Shown here one piece after another: positions 34,260-45,639 of a stretch of DNA of 64,000 nucleotides. The translations under genes were made by a program, and so were the position numbers. The DNA comes from Alviniconcha marisindica. Lineage: Eukaryota; Mollusca; Gastropoda; Provannidae. Below the pieces are notes generated by a model that saw nothing but the letters and a program-made list of their open reading frames with translations, did not search any database and was not told the origin of the DNA. Each line of letters starts with the position of its first letter. The stretch's first letter is position 1. The stretch covers positions 62,001 through 126,000 of the forward strand of contig JABMCL010002924.1 of the NCBI GenBank assembly GCA_018857735.1. The letters run 5' to 3'.

Positions 34260-35630
34260 TCCAAGAAGAAAATGGAAGGGGCGGGAGGTCTATGAGCAGG
34301 GTGCAGGCCCACAACACCTTGAGATAATCAGATGCAATCCAGACAATGAAGGTGCATCTTCAAACAATGACCGAGCTGTGAAATGTTAATCTTTTGCTTC
34401 AATCAAATCCCAACAAAAAAGTTCCATAACTCATCACATGGAATGCATACCAGTGGCTCCTCACCTTCAGTAAAAAAAGGAGTCATACAGGTGTGACCAG
34501 TGTGTAGCTGACAGAAGTTTGTTCTCTTCTGTTAGTACAGTGACAAGAAACACAATCATCCAGTTTTGGAAAGATTTTATGCAGCTTGTTTTGAGGATAC
34601 AATTGCCACAGCTCTAAAAGATATTCAGGCTGGGTTATAAGTCTGAGAAGGGGATAATTCATCTGAAGATGTTGCCATCAAGGGCATCCTATGCATCTTA
34701 GTCTCCTCTAATGCATGCGTGACCTGGAACTCTTCTTTTCATCTCTCTGGTAGTTCAGAATCGGCAAGAAAAAGGTGATCAAATTCATGTTGGATAGCAT
34801 GTAAATGCTTGTAAAGATGAGATGGAGTCAGACATGGCCAGGAAAGACTTTCCTTGAGAATGGTATACACACATGAAGTTCCCCAGTGTAAACAGAACTG
34901 TCATTGGGTAGATAAGAAAACAGTTTTCAGAATATTTTGGAGGCTACAGCTGCTGCAGTAACTCTATCATCTGCTTTTAAGCCACCAGTGACCATTTTCT
35001 CTGATGAAGAAACAAGCTGGAGATAGAACTGTTGTGTGTTTTTAGCAACAGTGGCATCTTTTTAGCAAGGTCACTTTGGGATTTCTCAAAGTAAGGTAAA
35101 ATTTTGCAAGAGGTCTGATTTTGGATGGTGGATCTTCAAAAAGTTTAACATTTAGGTATTCAAGAATACAACTGTCAGTTGGATTTTCAGGGACAGACTT
35201 TGATTTCATGACAATTTAAAGACAACTTTAATATTAAGCAATGGTGATTTGTGTGCTTTCATGTAGAGACTTTGAGCAGATGTGTGGCAAGCCCTCAATG
35301 CAATACATAAGCCCTGATGATGGATTGGATCAAGCTGCATTTTGGACTGACTGGCAAGCCGATCCATAAACAATGCATCCATCATCCAGTTTGGAAAAGA
35401 CTAAGTATTGATACAGGTGCAGCAGGACAAATACAACCAGTTCTCCAATCAGTATGTCCCACTACTCACAGAATGTCAAGAGCTTTTTGACAGATGTTTG
35501 TAGATTATAAGATTTTTAAAGGCAAGATTGGCATCAAAAATCAAGGAATTTGGCTTATTTTACAACTTCAATAGGGGTCTTTTCTAGAGATACTCAGTTC
35601 TGGAGAAAATCTCCATGTTGCTGGTTAAAA
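34260..35630 (-). mobile_element. LINE with RNase H, antisense copy of the 26-kb family
   Basis: On the - strand, 35560-35440 repeats the nucleotide block of 26390-26520, including GTGGGACATACTGATTGG, and downstream coding gives LDPIHHQGLCIAL and AQSLYMKAH as in the other copy. It is more decayed than that copy. The part from 34260 to about 35000 is assigned mainly by position. Confidence 0.75.
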
Positions 35631-35639
35631 GTGCATGCA

Positions 35640-36700
35640 TACTGTCTTTGAAGTAGAAAACCTAAAACCATTTCTGAATGTTGCTATTATGCTAATGCAC
35701 AAATGCTTTCCCTTTCCACCCTGTTTAACGAACTGCCCCATACACAAAAGTCAACATCATCAATACATTTTTAAAAAGGAGCAATCTGAGCACTTCAATA
35801 AGTTTTCCAATGTTGTCAATGTGGAACCGTCATCTTCTGTTCGTGCAGCTAGGATAACATGCACCAACACTAACCCTGAAAGAATGGCCCGAAAGAATGG
35901 AGAGAGGGTGGTACCTAGAGGTATGCAAGGATGCTGTGCTTCCACATTATGTTGTAAGCTTCTTCAAGATGCTAGTTAGTAATTGGATTTTAATATCGTG
36001 TCAACTGCACAGGATCACCTGGACAATCAAACATAGTCATGAGCTAACATATACCTCAAAACCTCTCACACACAAACCCTCCAGACAATCAAATGTCAAA
36101 AGCAAACATGTACTTCAAAACCTCTGGGGTAGTTCAGGTTCTGCATACACCCTTTCTCAAGTCAGTTCATAAAAACAATTCCTACACAAACATATATATA
36201 CAAACATCAAATGTTTTTTTGAAGAGTTAGTCTCTTCAATTACCCCTGTTAAATGAGCCCATATGGCTAGAGCATTCAAGATCAAAGAAAATAGTGAAGG
36301 CATGCTCTTTATTAAAAAAAAGAAGGCACTTTTGATCTTGATCTTGAAATGTACGCTGCTTCATCCAGTAGTCTTAGTGCAGCGGAGTAGGGACTGTGAG
36401 TTTGCAGCCTACTGGTGTTGTGTGGCTTTCTAGGGCCTTAAAAAGCTGAACGGAGGCAGTATGGACAGTGGTGATGTCTAGGTGTTTCCAGGTGGCCACA
36501 GTGTTGACAAAGGAGCTTTGCAGTTGGTCATTGTGGCAGCATGGGCAAGTTTAGTGTGTAGTGTAGGCCCTATCATTGTATGTTATAATGTAGTTGCCAG
36601 TGGTGTTACTGTTAGTTGTAATGTAGTCAGGTGTCTAGTTGTAACATAGTCAGGTGTTTACCAAGTACCAGGTTTTTGTCCAGTAGGCCCTGTCATTATT
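35640..36700. other. Spacer, probably old repeat DNA
   Basis: The first part may continue the antisense LINE. GTAGTCAGGTG-type short repeats are seen at 36590-36750. No gene supported. Confidence 0.4.
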
Positions 36701-36702
36701 TC

Positions 36703-37140
36703 TTATAATGTAGTCATCAATGATGTTAGTTGTAATGCAGTCAGGTTGTTGTCTGGCTCGAATGAGTCTACCACATTTTTGTCCAGTCCAAAAAACAAAA
36801 TGAGTTTAAAAACAGACAAGAGGAAAGTATAAAAAAGGAATGGACAGAAACAATTAAAAAAACTTTTTATGATGCATTGTAAACAAGTGGACTTTGTACA
36901 AGTTAATAACTTGAAATTCTTCCACGCACCGAACAAGCTGTAAAAACTAAACCAAAACAAGATAAGTCTTTTTCTTTCATTTTTCATCGTTTCTGACCAT
37001 TTATCTGTTGTGTCGTTTTGTGGCTTGATAAATGGAAAATTTGCATACTGTGTGTCCGAGTTAAAATAAATAAGCGTTTGTTTGAACCTTTTTGTGTTTG
37101 GATCTTGTTTTAGAGCGCTAGCAGTCATTCTGTTTGAGAT
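36703..37140 (-). repeat. Dispersed repeat R1, copy 3, with adjoining open frame
   Basis: 37020-37140 matches R1 in reverse. A 141-codon frame (37128-36703, -) begins inside the repeat at ATGACTGCTAGC. It is Phe- and Lys-rich, resembles no family I know, and is interrupted in copy 1 a few codons in. It is probably not a gene. Confidence 0.6.
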
Positions 37141-37189
37141 TTTATTTTTTTTTAAATAATATATAATAATAGATTATTTATGCTGCCCC

Positions 37190-37500
37190 ATCTCGTAAGA
37201 GCCCAGAGCACTTACAAAGATACAAGGATACACTCACACACACACATGCACATGTGCACACACCCAGACACACTACAAATACATGCATTACTGGTGATGA
37301 ATTGGTAAAACGACAGATCAGTATGCAGAGGAGAAGAGATGGGTTTTCAGTTTTGACTTCAAAGAAAAGAGCGAAGATGAATGCCTGATGGAGAGAGTTG
37401 CAGAGCACAGGTCCAATGTATTGAAAGGATCTCTCCCCCAGGGTCCTTCTGCCCATCCTAGGGACACAGAAGATGTGAGTATCCGCAGCTGAGCGAAGAG
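37190..37500 (-). mobile_element. LINE 3' fragment
   Basis: The - strand reads SAADTHIFCVPRMGRRTLGE, RSFQYIGPVLCNSLHQAF and VKTENPSLLLC. The same GRRTLGERxFQYIGPV motif appears at 62375-62420 on the + strand, so both belong to one LINE family. Confidence 0.85.
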
Positions 37501-37514
37501 ATAAGATAAGATGA

Positions 37515-37760
37515 TACTTCATTACACAGGGATAAAGATTTAAGCACGTGTCAGCTTTTTTGCAAATCTGTCCCTGATGACAATCACAGCAACACTCAAT
37601 ACATCAAACAAGAATTTAATTAAATACGCTAGAGAAAAAAACGACTTAAAAACAAAACAAAAACTAATTTCTGTCTAAAACATCACATCATACGAACAGA
37701 GCAATAATAAAGCAAAATAAGACCAGTTTGAAACTCTTTTTTTTAGGAGAGAGAGAGAAT
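37515..37760. repeat. Dispersed repeat R2, copy 2
   Basis: Matches 11325-11560 (shared GGATAAAGATTT, CAAATCTGTCCCTGATGACAA and CAACACTCAA). It directly joins the preceding LINE fragment, so it may be the tail of a related element. Confidence 0.75.
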
Positions 37761-37769
37761 TACAAAAAC

Positions 37770-38180
37770 AAATTAACGAATGCAGGAAAGCAACAGAATA
37801 ATGTCTACCTCACTAGAGAGGGAGAGAGAGAGAGCAACTTTATATATTTCTCTCTATATATACTTTAGTGCTGTTTTGGTGTTTTCATATTGTCTTGTAA
37901 CACCGCAAAGTGCAATCAAATAAAAAAAGAAGAAACAAATCCAGTCCAATCAACTTGAGTGAGTAAGCTGTGCATTCTTGTAGTCCCATGATCGTAAACT
38001 GCTTAAGTTGCATAGTTTGAAAATTAGTAGACACTAAACTTGTTGCGTTAAAACAAAGAAAGTAGGCTAACCTCTACATTATCCAAATGACATTCACACT
38101 GCACTGAGTATACTCTACGTGATAACTTTGTATTACATGACTGCATTAGTGATATACCACGACCTTATCTACCAGGATGT
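37770..38180. other. Spacer, no feature seen
   Basis: Short GA tracts only. Confidence 0.5.
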
Positions 38181-38565
38181 TCAGTTCAGTCTCTCTCGCT
38201 CCGTCTTATCTGTGCTGCCTGTCTTTGTCTGCGTGTCCGTCTGTCTCACTTCTGCCTGCATGTTTTCTCTCTCTTTCTCCATTCCCATTTCGGTCTTTGG
38301 TTGTCTTTCTCTGCATCTCTCTCTGTCTCTGCCTGTCTTCATCTGTCTGTTCATCCATCCATCCATATCTGTTCTGCCTGCCTGCCTGTTTGTCTCTTTC
38401 TCTTCTATCATCTCTCTCTCCGTCTCTCTCTCCACCTACCTGCCTGTGTCATATGTGCATCCATCCATCTCTGTTCTGCTTACCAGTTTCTCTCTCTCTC
38501 TCCCTCTCCACCTGCCTGCCTGTGTCATCTGTCTGTGCATCCATCCATCTTTGTTCTGCTTACCA

Positions 38566-38605
<40 letters not shown>

Positions 38606-38720
38606 CTCCACCTGCCTGCCTGTGTCATCTGTCTGTGCATCCATCCATATCTGTTCTGCTTGCCACCAGTTTGTCTCTTTCTCTCTCTGCCTGTCCATTT
38701 ATCTGTCTCTCTCAGGCTGT
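38181..38720. repeat. Pyrimidine-rich minisatellite with CATCCATC units
   Basis: Units of about 90-110 bases with CACCTGCCTGCCTGTGTCAT, CTGTGCATCCATCCATCT and TCTGTTCTGCTTACCA repeat at about 38433, 38508 and 38608, separated by CT runs. The Ser-Leu frames (such as 38119-38853) come from this composition. Confidence 0.88.
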
Positions 38721-38789
38721 CTGCCTGTTTGCTTATGTGTTCGTTGTGGTGTTTGTGATGCATGTACTTTATCAGAGCAAGAAGGAGAG

Positions 38790-40440
38790 TAGAGATGAAG
38801 TAACTCAGAGAGGTATGGAGGAGCTGTACCAGAAGCAATGTGGAAGCAGATGAGAGCTATTTTGTATTGAATCTGGCTGCTGATTGGTAGCCAGTGGAGA
38901 TCGTAGAGAAAAGGAGTGATGTGGGCAGATTTAGGAACTTTGAAAATGAGTTTAGCTGTGCAGTTGATTACTCTTTGAATTTTATCAAGGAGAACCTGAG
39001 GAGAGCCAGCAAGGAGAGCATTACAGTAATCAAGCCTGGAGAGAACAAGAGAGGAAATGAGAGTTTTGGTGGCTTCAAAAGTAAGATAGTGTTGGACTAA
39101 ACCGATCCGCCTGATCTCCAGGTATGCAAGTTGACAGAGTTTGTTCACCTGTTCCCTTAATGCAAGCCAGCTGTCAAAAATTACACCAAGGTTATGAGCT
39201 GCATTGGAAAATGGGATGTCACTCTGACCCACACATAGTGAAGAAGGAAGATCAATTCCAGGAGCAGAGCCTATCAGAAGAATCTCTGTTTTGTCGTCAT
39301 TTAACTGAAGTTTGTTCTGAACTACTCAGACCTTCACATCTGAAACGCAGGATTCGATGGTCTGTGCAAGAATGCTTCAGAAGGAGATTCAGATTTGTAC
39401 AGTTCAGTATCATCCACAAACATGTGATGAGAGACAGAGTGGTGACTAGTTACATCAGAAAGAGGCTGAGTATACAAAATAAAAAGAACTGGTCCCAGGA
39501 CAGAGCCGTGAGGGACCCCACGAGTCAGAAGCGAAGGAGAGTATTTTACTTCATTTACAGTTACTAATTGTATCCTTGCAGGTAAGAATCAAAGAACGAC
39601 AAAAATCAACAAAGAAGAATCAAAGAACAACAAAGCAAGATCACAGACACCGAAAGCGTTTTTGAGGTGAGTCAGAAGAATGCTGTGATTGATAGTGTCG
39701 AAGGCAGTGTATAAATCCAGAAGAGTCAGAATGGAGAGAGAGCCAGAGTCTGAAGCAGTCAGGTGGTCATTAAAAACACGAAGAGAGCTGTCTCAGTACT
39801 GTGTTTTTGGTGATAAGCTGACTGGAAGGTGTGCCAAAGATTGTTTTAATCAAGATGACAAAGCTGATCAAGAACAATTTTCTCAATAAGTTTGGACACA
39901 AAGGACATATTTGAAACAGGCCTGATTTTTTTAGGACATTTGAGTCAAGAGAGGTCTTTTTCAAAAAGGGTTTGACTATGGCTGCTTTCATACAGGAAGG
40001 AAAAGTGCCGGTCGACAAGGACTGGTTTACAATGGCACTGAGCAGAGGAACAATCATCGTTAGAACATTCAAACAGTAAGGACGTTGGAATCGGGTCTAG
40101 AACACATGTTTTAGGAGACACTTGTTTCATGAACTTCACCAGTTTCATTGGTGACAGTCTCAAATCCACACAAGCATGTACCAGAGAAATGACGCTCCCT
40201 AAGACTGCGAAAGGGGATGAACAATCTGGCTGTCAATGGAATCACGGATTTGGCGAACCTTGTTGACAAAAAAGTCAGAAAAGACCTGTGGAAGTTGATC
40301 AGTGGGGTTGGCAGAAGGCAGTGGGGTGGATGTAATCTTGCCTAATAAATTATTGGTTACTTTATACAGTTCCTTAACAGTTGAGCTGGCGGACACTTTA
40401 ACACTGTAAAAGGTGGACTTTGCATTGCTGACAAGATGAC
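38790..40440 (-). mobile_element. LINE, reverse transcriptase region, fairly well kept
   Basis: In - strand order: KELYKVTNNLLGKITSTPL (40370-40310), VFSDFFVNKVRQIRDSID, CVLDPIPTSLL, motif A LDLYTAFDTINHSILL near 39700 with its catalytic Asp, motif C FVDDTELY near 39420 with both Asp codons, then NLGVIFDSWLALREQVN and LVLSRLDYCNALLAG down to LHLYSPSC at about 38810. Frame changes still make it inactive. Typical CR1/L2-like organisation. Confidence 0.9.
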
Positions 40441-41342
40441 TAATTTTATGTTAATCCAGGCCTGGTTATCTTATCTTTGCTCTTTTGGTTTGGGTTTGAT
40501 GAACGAAAGAGAGACAGGGAGCTAAGGCGCACATGCTCAATACACATGGTAGCATGTTGGGTTCCAGAGGTGCCCAGCAAGCAGCTTTATTCCATTCATT
40601 AATATGCATTAGTCATGCTCAAGAGCCAGTGGGACAATCTCAACATATCTCCCCCCTTTTCAGAAGTGAATTAACTCAACAACACACTTACAAGTACAAA
40701 AGCCTTTCAACTTAAACTTTGCTGTTACATTTACTTTTCCACTGCATTCACTAGCCTATGGTTACTTTCAAAATATCTGCAGCCAGTGTGTAAAGAAGTC
40801 CATGCACTGGTTTACGACAGCCTTCCACCAGAAGGTGCTAGAAAGTGATGCTGGAGTGTGTAAAACAATGTGCAGTTTACTTTCCAGTCCTGCAGTTCTG
40901 TTACTCTTTAGTGCCTTTTGTGAAATCTATAGATGATCATGATGATCAAAACCTTAAGGTAAAACACTTGAAAATCCTATGTCTTTGAGAATAATTGTAA
41001 CCATTGTTCAATTAGTCTCTTGCTCCTAACAGTGCCAAGGTATGAAGGTATAGTCTTTCAAGGCATGATGACAGCTAGTCATCCAGATGGAGCATGCTGG
41101 TAATAAGAAGAAAATAGCACTCACCACACACACAGATCTGACACTGTGAATCATGACACTGTGTAGCTGCAGAAGGAAAAAACTCTGAGAAGATGAAAAA
41201 GCATACAATTTAGCAAAATGCTTGTCTCACTTTTCAGTGAACATTCCTTGCATACATCATTACATATTCAACTTAATGCATTATATTTCTTGGCAAAAAT
41301 ACTTATTGACAATTGTTAGTAAAGTACTAGTCTACCACTGTA
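40441..41342. other. Spacer and probable MTRFR 3' flank
   Basis: No coding or element recognised. The MTRFR transcript should end within the right part of it. Confidence 0.45.
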
Positions 41343-41549
41343 TCAGTCCACACCCTCCCTCTCTTTGAAGGCTTTCTTCAGTTCTAGCCTGGATTTGTTC
41401 CTCTTTTTCTTGTTCTTCCTTCGAAATGATGATTCTTGTTCCTGCAGAGAAAGAAAACTGCTGCTGCCATGGAGATAAAAATCTAACTTTTCTTGAAGCC
41501 TTTCACGGGCACGCTGGCGGTTTATCAGCTGAGACCTGGTTTCATGACA
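41343..41549 (-). CDS. MTRFR: MTRFR (C12orf65) second coding exon
   Basis: The - strand acceptor TTTTTTTCAG ends at 41550. Codons 131-198 begin CHETRSQLINRQRARERLQE and run through a Lys/Arg-rich stretch (KNKKKRNK, residues 175-182) to GVD and a stop. The Cys-His-x-Thr-Arg-Ser start directly after the intron equals the position in human MTRFR (KCHQTRS). The basic helical tail is the part that in this family anchors the factor in the ribosome, in place of codon-reading domains. Confidence 0.92.
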   Translation of the reverse strand, partial: CHETRSQLINRQRARERLQEKLDFYLHGSSSFLSLQEQESSFRRKNKKKRNKSRLELKKAFKEREGVD

Positions 41550-41819
41550 CTGAAAAAAAGAAAAGAAAACATATTTCAGTGAAAAGAGAGACTTAGCTCT
41601 TCCTATTGTAAACAGCCATATATATATATATGGCTGCCATGTTTGCTGCTGAGCCACTGATGAGCTCTTCTTGAGCGAAACCAGTCTGGCTGGTGATTAA
41701 AAAACTAAATCGTACCTTTCCAGGTTCAATTCTTTTGCTAGTTATTTCTATGGCGATATGCTCCTGTTTTCAGGGGCTTCCTATGGGACTGATTGCTCCT
41801 AGCATAAAGAACTGAACTG

Positions 41820-42650
41820 GACCTGGAAATGGCCTTAAGCTTCCAAGTAGGTTCTCCATGATAGTAAATTGAACTGGAAAGAGAACATCAACTCTGTCCT
41901 GAAAAAAGTGAACTCGAGAATGTATTGTATGAGAAAGCTGAGATCATTTGGAGTAAATTCAGATATATATATGCTAGTAACTTTTTATAATGCTGTAATA
42001 TGTAGTATTATTATGTTTGGTTCTGTCTGTTGGGGTGGGCATATTTCAAAATTAGATAGAGGGAGGTTGAAAAAGATTGTAAAAAAAGCAGGTCATGTTG
42101 TGGGAAAGCCACTGGACAGTTTTAAGACTTTACACGAAAAGAGACTGTACAGAAAACTAATGCAAATATTAAACGACCCTACACATCCAATGAGACACTA
42201 CTTTGATAGCAGAGGTTGCAACAGGAGCGGATGATTTTTACTTCCGAGAACAAAAATACAAACTGTTATAAAAAATATAAAGCCTCGTTTTTACCCTCGG
42301 CTCTGTCAGTTTTTAATGAAAATTATACCAGTCATTAACTGAGTGTGCACATGCGTTAAGATGTCTGTTTCTAACGGAGGTTGGGGATGTGTGAACCTAA
42401 TGATTTTTCTTTAATTTGAGAGTTTTTACGCTTTGGTTTGACACAGAGAAAGCATTATTCCAGGTAATTTTGGGTTTGCTATAACTAAGTATTAGTGTAT
42501 GCAGACTGAGAGAAAGGAGGCGTATGTATAAGAGTGTGCATGTGCGTGTGGTTCATGATTTGAGATATGTTCTTCGTTGTGTGATCGAACGACAGCTTTA
42601 ATTTCCCACTGGGATTAATAAAGTATATTCTTATTGTTATTGTTGTTAGG
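41820..42650 (+). mobile_element. LINE 3' fragment inside the MTRFR intron
   Basis: The frame at 41869-42234 reads NWKENINSVLKKVNSRMYCM, RKLRSFGVNSDIYMLVTFYN and CWGGHISKLDRGRLKKIV, then MRHYFDSRGCNRSG. This is the C-terminal end of a non-LTR reverse transcriptase. The 3' end has CAGCTTTAATTTCCC, AATAAAGTATAT and a TTATTG repeat at 42630-42650. It lies antisense to MTRFR. Confidence 0.87.
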
Positions 42651-43409
42651 AAGGGAATAGTTTTCTTCTTCTTTTTGAGTGTGTTAACAGCTTTAAAGAG
42701 GGTCGTTTACCCACTAACTGTAAAAGCACACAATGTACTAGATCAAGTTAATCAAAATGAGTGCACTACTGTCTGGTGCATCTAGGTGTCTTTCAGTTTC
42801 ATCTAGTTCTTTCCCTTTTGTAGGTGAGCTTTCATTAGCTCTCTTTATAAAGAATGTCAAAATTCAGTTAAAACACGTTGGCAGCTAGTCTCTATTCTTA
42901 CTTTTGAAATTAGATAGGAGCCTGTGCCAAAAGGCGGTACACAAAAGTGGGACATATGATATGTAGTGAAAATCAGACATCAGAACTGTTTATTACAGGT
43001 TAACCATGTAAAAAGTACCGTGTTTGAAGATTATATTTTTACTTACAAAAAATGGTTTTATGCCATACCTGAGGAGTACAACATAAAAATAGTCTAATAA
43101 TCAGACCTGGTCAATGGTCACATCAGATACAGGGTTTGCATGTTCAGCAGTGCAATGAAGAATTGTTACTGTGCACTTCCAAAGCTGTCTGTTGTACTGT
43201 CTCTCAGAATAATAAAGTTGAGAACATGGCTTTGTCCTCTGAACTGTTACACCAATCCCTGTGTCCACCTGTGACATTTGAGATTTTGACCACTGCAGAT
43301 ATTAAAAGTTTAATCCTAGACAATAACTTGAATAAGTCACAATTAAAAACAAAACAAAAAACAACAACCTTTCACTGACATAATTTTGGGTGAATATATT
43401 TATTCAAAA

Positions 43410-43410
<1 letters not shown>
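42651..43410 (-). other. MTRFR intron, no feature seen
   Basis: AT-rich sequence without recognised elements. Confidence 0.5.

Positions 43411-43457
<47 letters not shown>
43411..43457. repeat. (TA)n microsatellite in MTRFR intron
   Basis: About 23 uninterrupted TA units. Confidence 0.97.
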
Positions 43458-43460
<3 letters not shown>

Positions 43461-43955
43461 CTAACATTTTCAATACCTCTCACAGTCTCAGTCCCAGTCA
43501 TAATTCTTTTGAATATGTGATCAAATGTCTTCATTCAGTTGCAGCAGTTATGTATAATAATTAATATCGTTCAAGAAGATTTAATCTTATTGGTGGTCAT
43601 ACCAATTGTTCAATGGAAATAATAGATGTAGTACACTGCCTTCAAGTATTCTTGCAAGTGTTACAGAAGATTTGATTTTTTTAAGTAGGAAAAAGCAACT
43701 GAAAAGCTGAATCTTCCCAAGATAGAAGATTGTAAGAGTGAGACTGACAGAATCCCACATACAAATGGTCTGTCAACCCAATGCAATGGCCTAACTTTAG
43801 CAGTTAAATAAATACATACTGAGAGATGCACTTTACAATCATACATGTACATGTATACATTTAAGTAAATTGGTAGAATTTGTTCTCTTAGTGTTAGTCA
43901 TTATTGTTACTTAAATTTAAAACAGAATATAAATTATACTAATTTCATATCTGAC

Positions 43956-44345
43956 CTTGACAACTATACCGCTGGGTTTGTGTTTAAGTACAACACAGTT
44001 GGCTGTCTGGTTGACAGACTGACCTCCTGGACCACCGCCCCTGACAAAGGTCTCCTCCAGTTCCTCCTCCTTCAGTTCACTGAAAGTGTAGTTCTTCTTA
44101 GACACGTAATTTCGTTTGATAATTTTTTCTGTAGTGATTGACGTCGTTTGGCTTGGTAAAACTGCACTCTTCACTACATGTTGACCCAGTACTGACAAAG
44201 GAAATCCTGGTGACTTGCCGGGGAAGTACTGCACATTTTCTGAAAACTTTAAAATTGGTTTCTTACACTTGAACTTGAACGAAGATTTGTAAACGACAGA
44301 ACACTTCATACTCATAGCTGCAGACCATGTCCATAATCTTTGCAT
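43956..44345 (-). CDS. MTRFR: MTRFR (C12orf65) first coding exon, GGQ domain
   Basis: MTRFR belongs to the class I release-factor family and works in mitochondria, where with MTRES1 it releases nascent chains from stalled ribosomal large subunits. The first true ATG is at 44345. Residues 1-80 are basic and poorly conserved, as expected for a mitochondrial targeting region. Residues 86-130 form the catalytic domain start: [20 protein letters not shown], with the GGQ tripeptide at 107-109, then [20 protein letters not shown]. The exon ends K130|GTCAGA (donor at 43955). Joined to 41549-41343, the protein is 198 residues, against 166 in human. No codon-recognition domain is present, as is usual for the family. 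Confidence 0.94.
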
Positions 44346-44853
44346 ATCAAATGTCAGTGCCACTGGACTCAAACTGCACGACTCAAGTTTTGCTAACCTT
44401 TGGGTTTGTTACTGAATTTTCTGTCTTAGAGTTAGAAGCAGCTGTAGTAATACTAGTTTATAATTATATTAAATCTACACATTTTTCAACATCAGACGAT
44501 TAGTGATTACTCTGTAACGAAGCTGTGAAGTCACAAAAGGTGCACGTGTTTTTCAAGTAAACAAGGCAAATGAGTGACTTGTCAAAGCCATGTGCGATAT
44601 ATGTAATCCGGATGCCAACACTGTTGTAAAGACCTTGGTAATTCACCGAATAAGACCTCGGTTACAAAAAAACAATGCGGTCCTTGAAAATAGTTTATGA
44701 GGGTACTCTCCCCTGTTCGTTTCATTTCCGGACCCGCCGTATGAAAGTGACATGTCGCAGCAAGAAAGTCTTCAGCAGGGTTTTTCAAACTTGTCAGTTT
44801 TGGCTGTCATCTGAAGTGAAGGAATTCTAAACTGTGTGACGAAAAGCTAAAAG
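44346..44853. promoter_or_regulatory. Possible bidirectional promoter and 5' exon
   Basis: The region upstream of MTRFR has a TTCCGG ETS-type core at 44726-44731 next to CCGCC. On the + strand an exon-like stretch ends AAG|GTATGC at 44853/44854, a fair donor. It could be the untranslated first exon of the + strand gene whose coding begins at 56885, about 12 kb away. No TATA box is evident. All of this is inference from motifs. Confidence 0.35.
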
Positions 44854-45004
44854 GTATGCAGCAAAATGCCGTGCAGTTATGTACTTTAAGCTGAAGTGGC
44901 ATTTTAGTACTTTTACTTTGGTCGTTAGGATCAGACAAGTTACAGTATACTAGTACGTATTACTACTATTAGTGTACTAACAAGGCAAATAATTTATGTT
45001 TCTG

Positions 45005-45165
45005 TTTCTCTAGCCTACAGGAATTTGGCAATGGTGCGACGCATTTGGGTGCGCAGCGGTGGTGGCGGTGGTAGTCTGTCGGCGCTTGGCCGACGCCAGT
45101 GCTGACTTAAGTTAAAAATGACACTCAGTACTGTGACTGCCTCAGTGCCTGACTCACACTCCCAG
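45005..45165. other. Short CpG-rich stretch
   Basis: Unusually CpG-rich for this window (GGTGCGACGC, GTGCGCAGCGGTGG, GGCGCTTGGCCGACGCC). It precedes a dispersed-repeat copy and may be the 5' part of that element or a promoter remnant. Confidence 0.4.
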
Positions 45166-45570
45166 TATCGCTTTCCGGCACCTTCCTCCAGACTCTGCCA
45201 GATTTAGTTACGCCACTGAAGGGGCACTCTTTATCTCTGCACATCTGTCCACCAACGCGGTCAACGCCCTCCGAAAGGTTTGGGTACTAATGTTACTGTG
45301 GAAGCAGCCAAGCACCCACGTAAACATGAGACGCATCCACCCCGGGTAAAGAAAGAGTTCCGTCTCTATTCAAACGATTGTGGTTTTATTTGTGCCGGTG
45401 TAAACTTTGTTGGCACGCCTTGTTTTATTTGAGTTGTTTGTAACAAACTTAATACTGTCTGAGCACCAACGAAAAACTGCTCGTTAGCTGACAGTTTTCA
45501 GGAGCCTATGACGTAACTAAATACGGCAGTGGTTGAAGGAAGGATGTCATAAACCAATGCTTGGAGTTTG
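45166..45570 (+). repeat. Second copy of the 606-1020 retroelement region
   Basis: About 400 bases match 606-1020, with shared blocks CACCTTCCTCCA.ACTCTGCCA, AAAGGTTTGGGTACTAAT, CACCCCGGGTAAA, GAAAAACTGCTCGTTAGCTG and TGCTTGGAGTTTG. Here it stops before the RNase H frame. Confidence 0.85.
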
Positions 45571-45639
45571 TGCCTGACTCTGATTCGTGTCCGAGTGGAC
45601 AGTGTTGTCTTAGAACTCTAACTCGTCTAAGTCCAGAAA

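Noticed and set aside
36703..37128. 141-codon frame as a gene
   Set aside because: It begins inside dispersed repeat R1, is broken in another copy, and has no recognisable motif.
38119..38853. 244-codon Ser/Leu/Cys-rich frame
   Set aside because: It comes from pyrimidine-rich minisatellite units; three overlapping frames look alike, and no signal or family motif is present.
44346..44372. MTRFR start at 44372
   Set aside because: That codon is TTG on the - strand; the first ATG in frame is at 44345.
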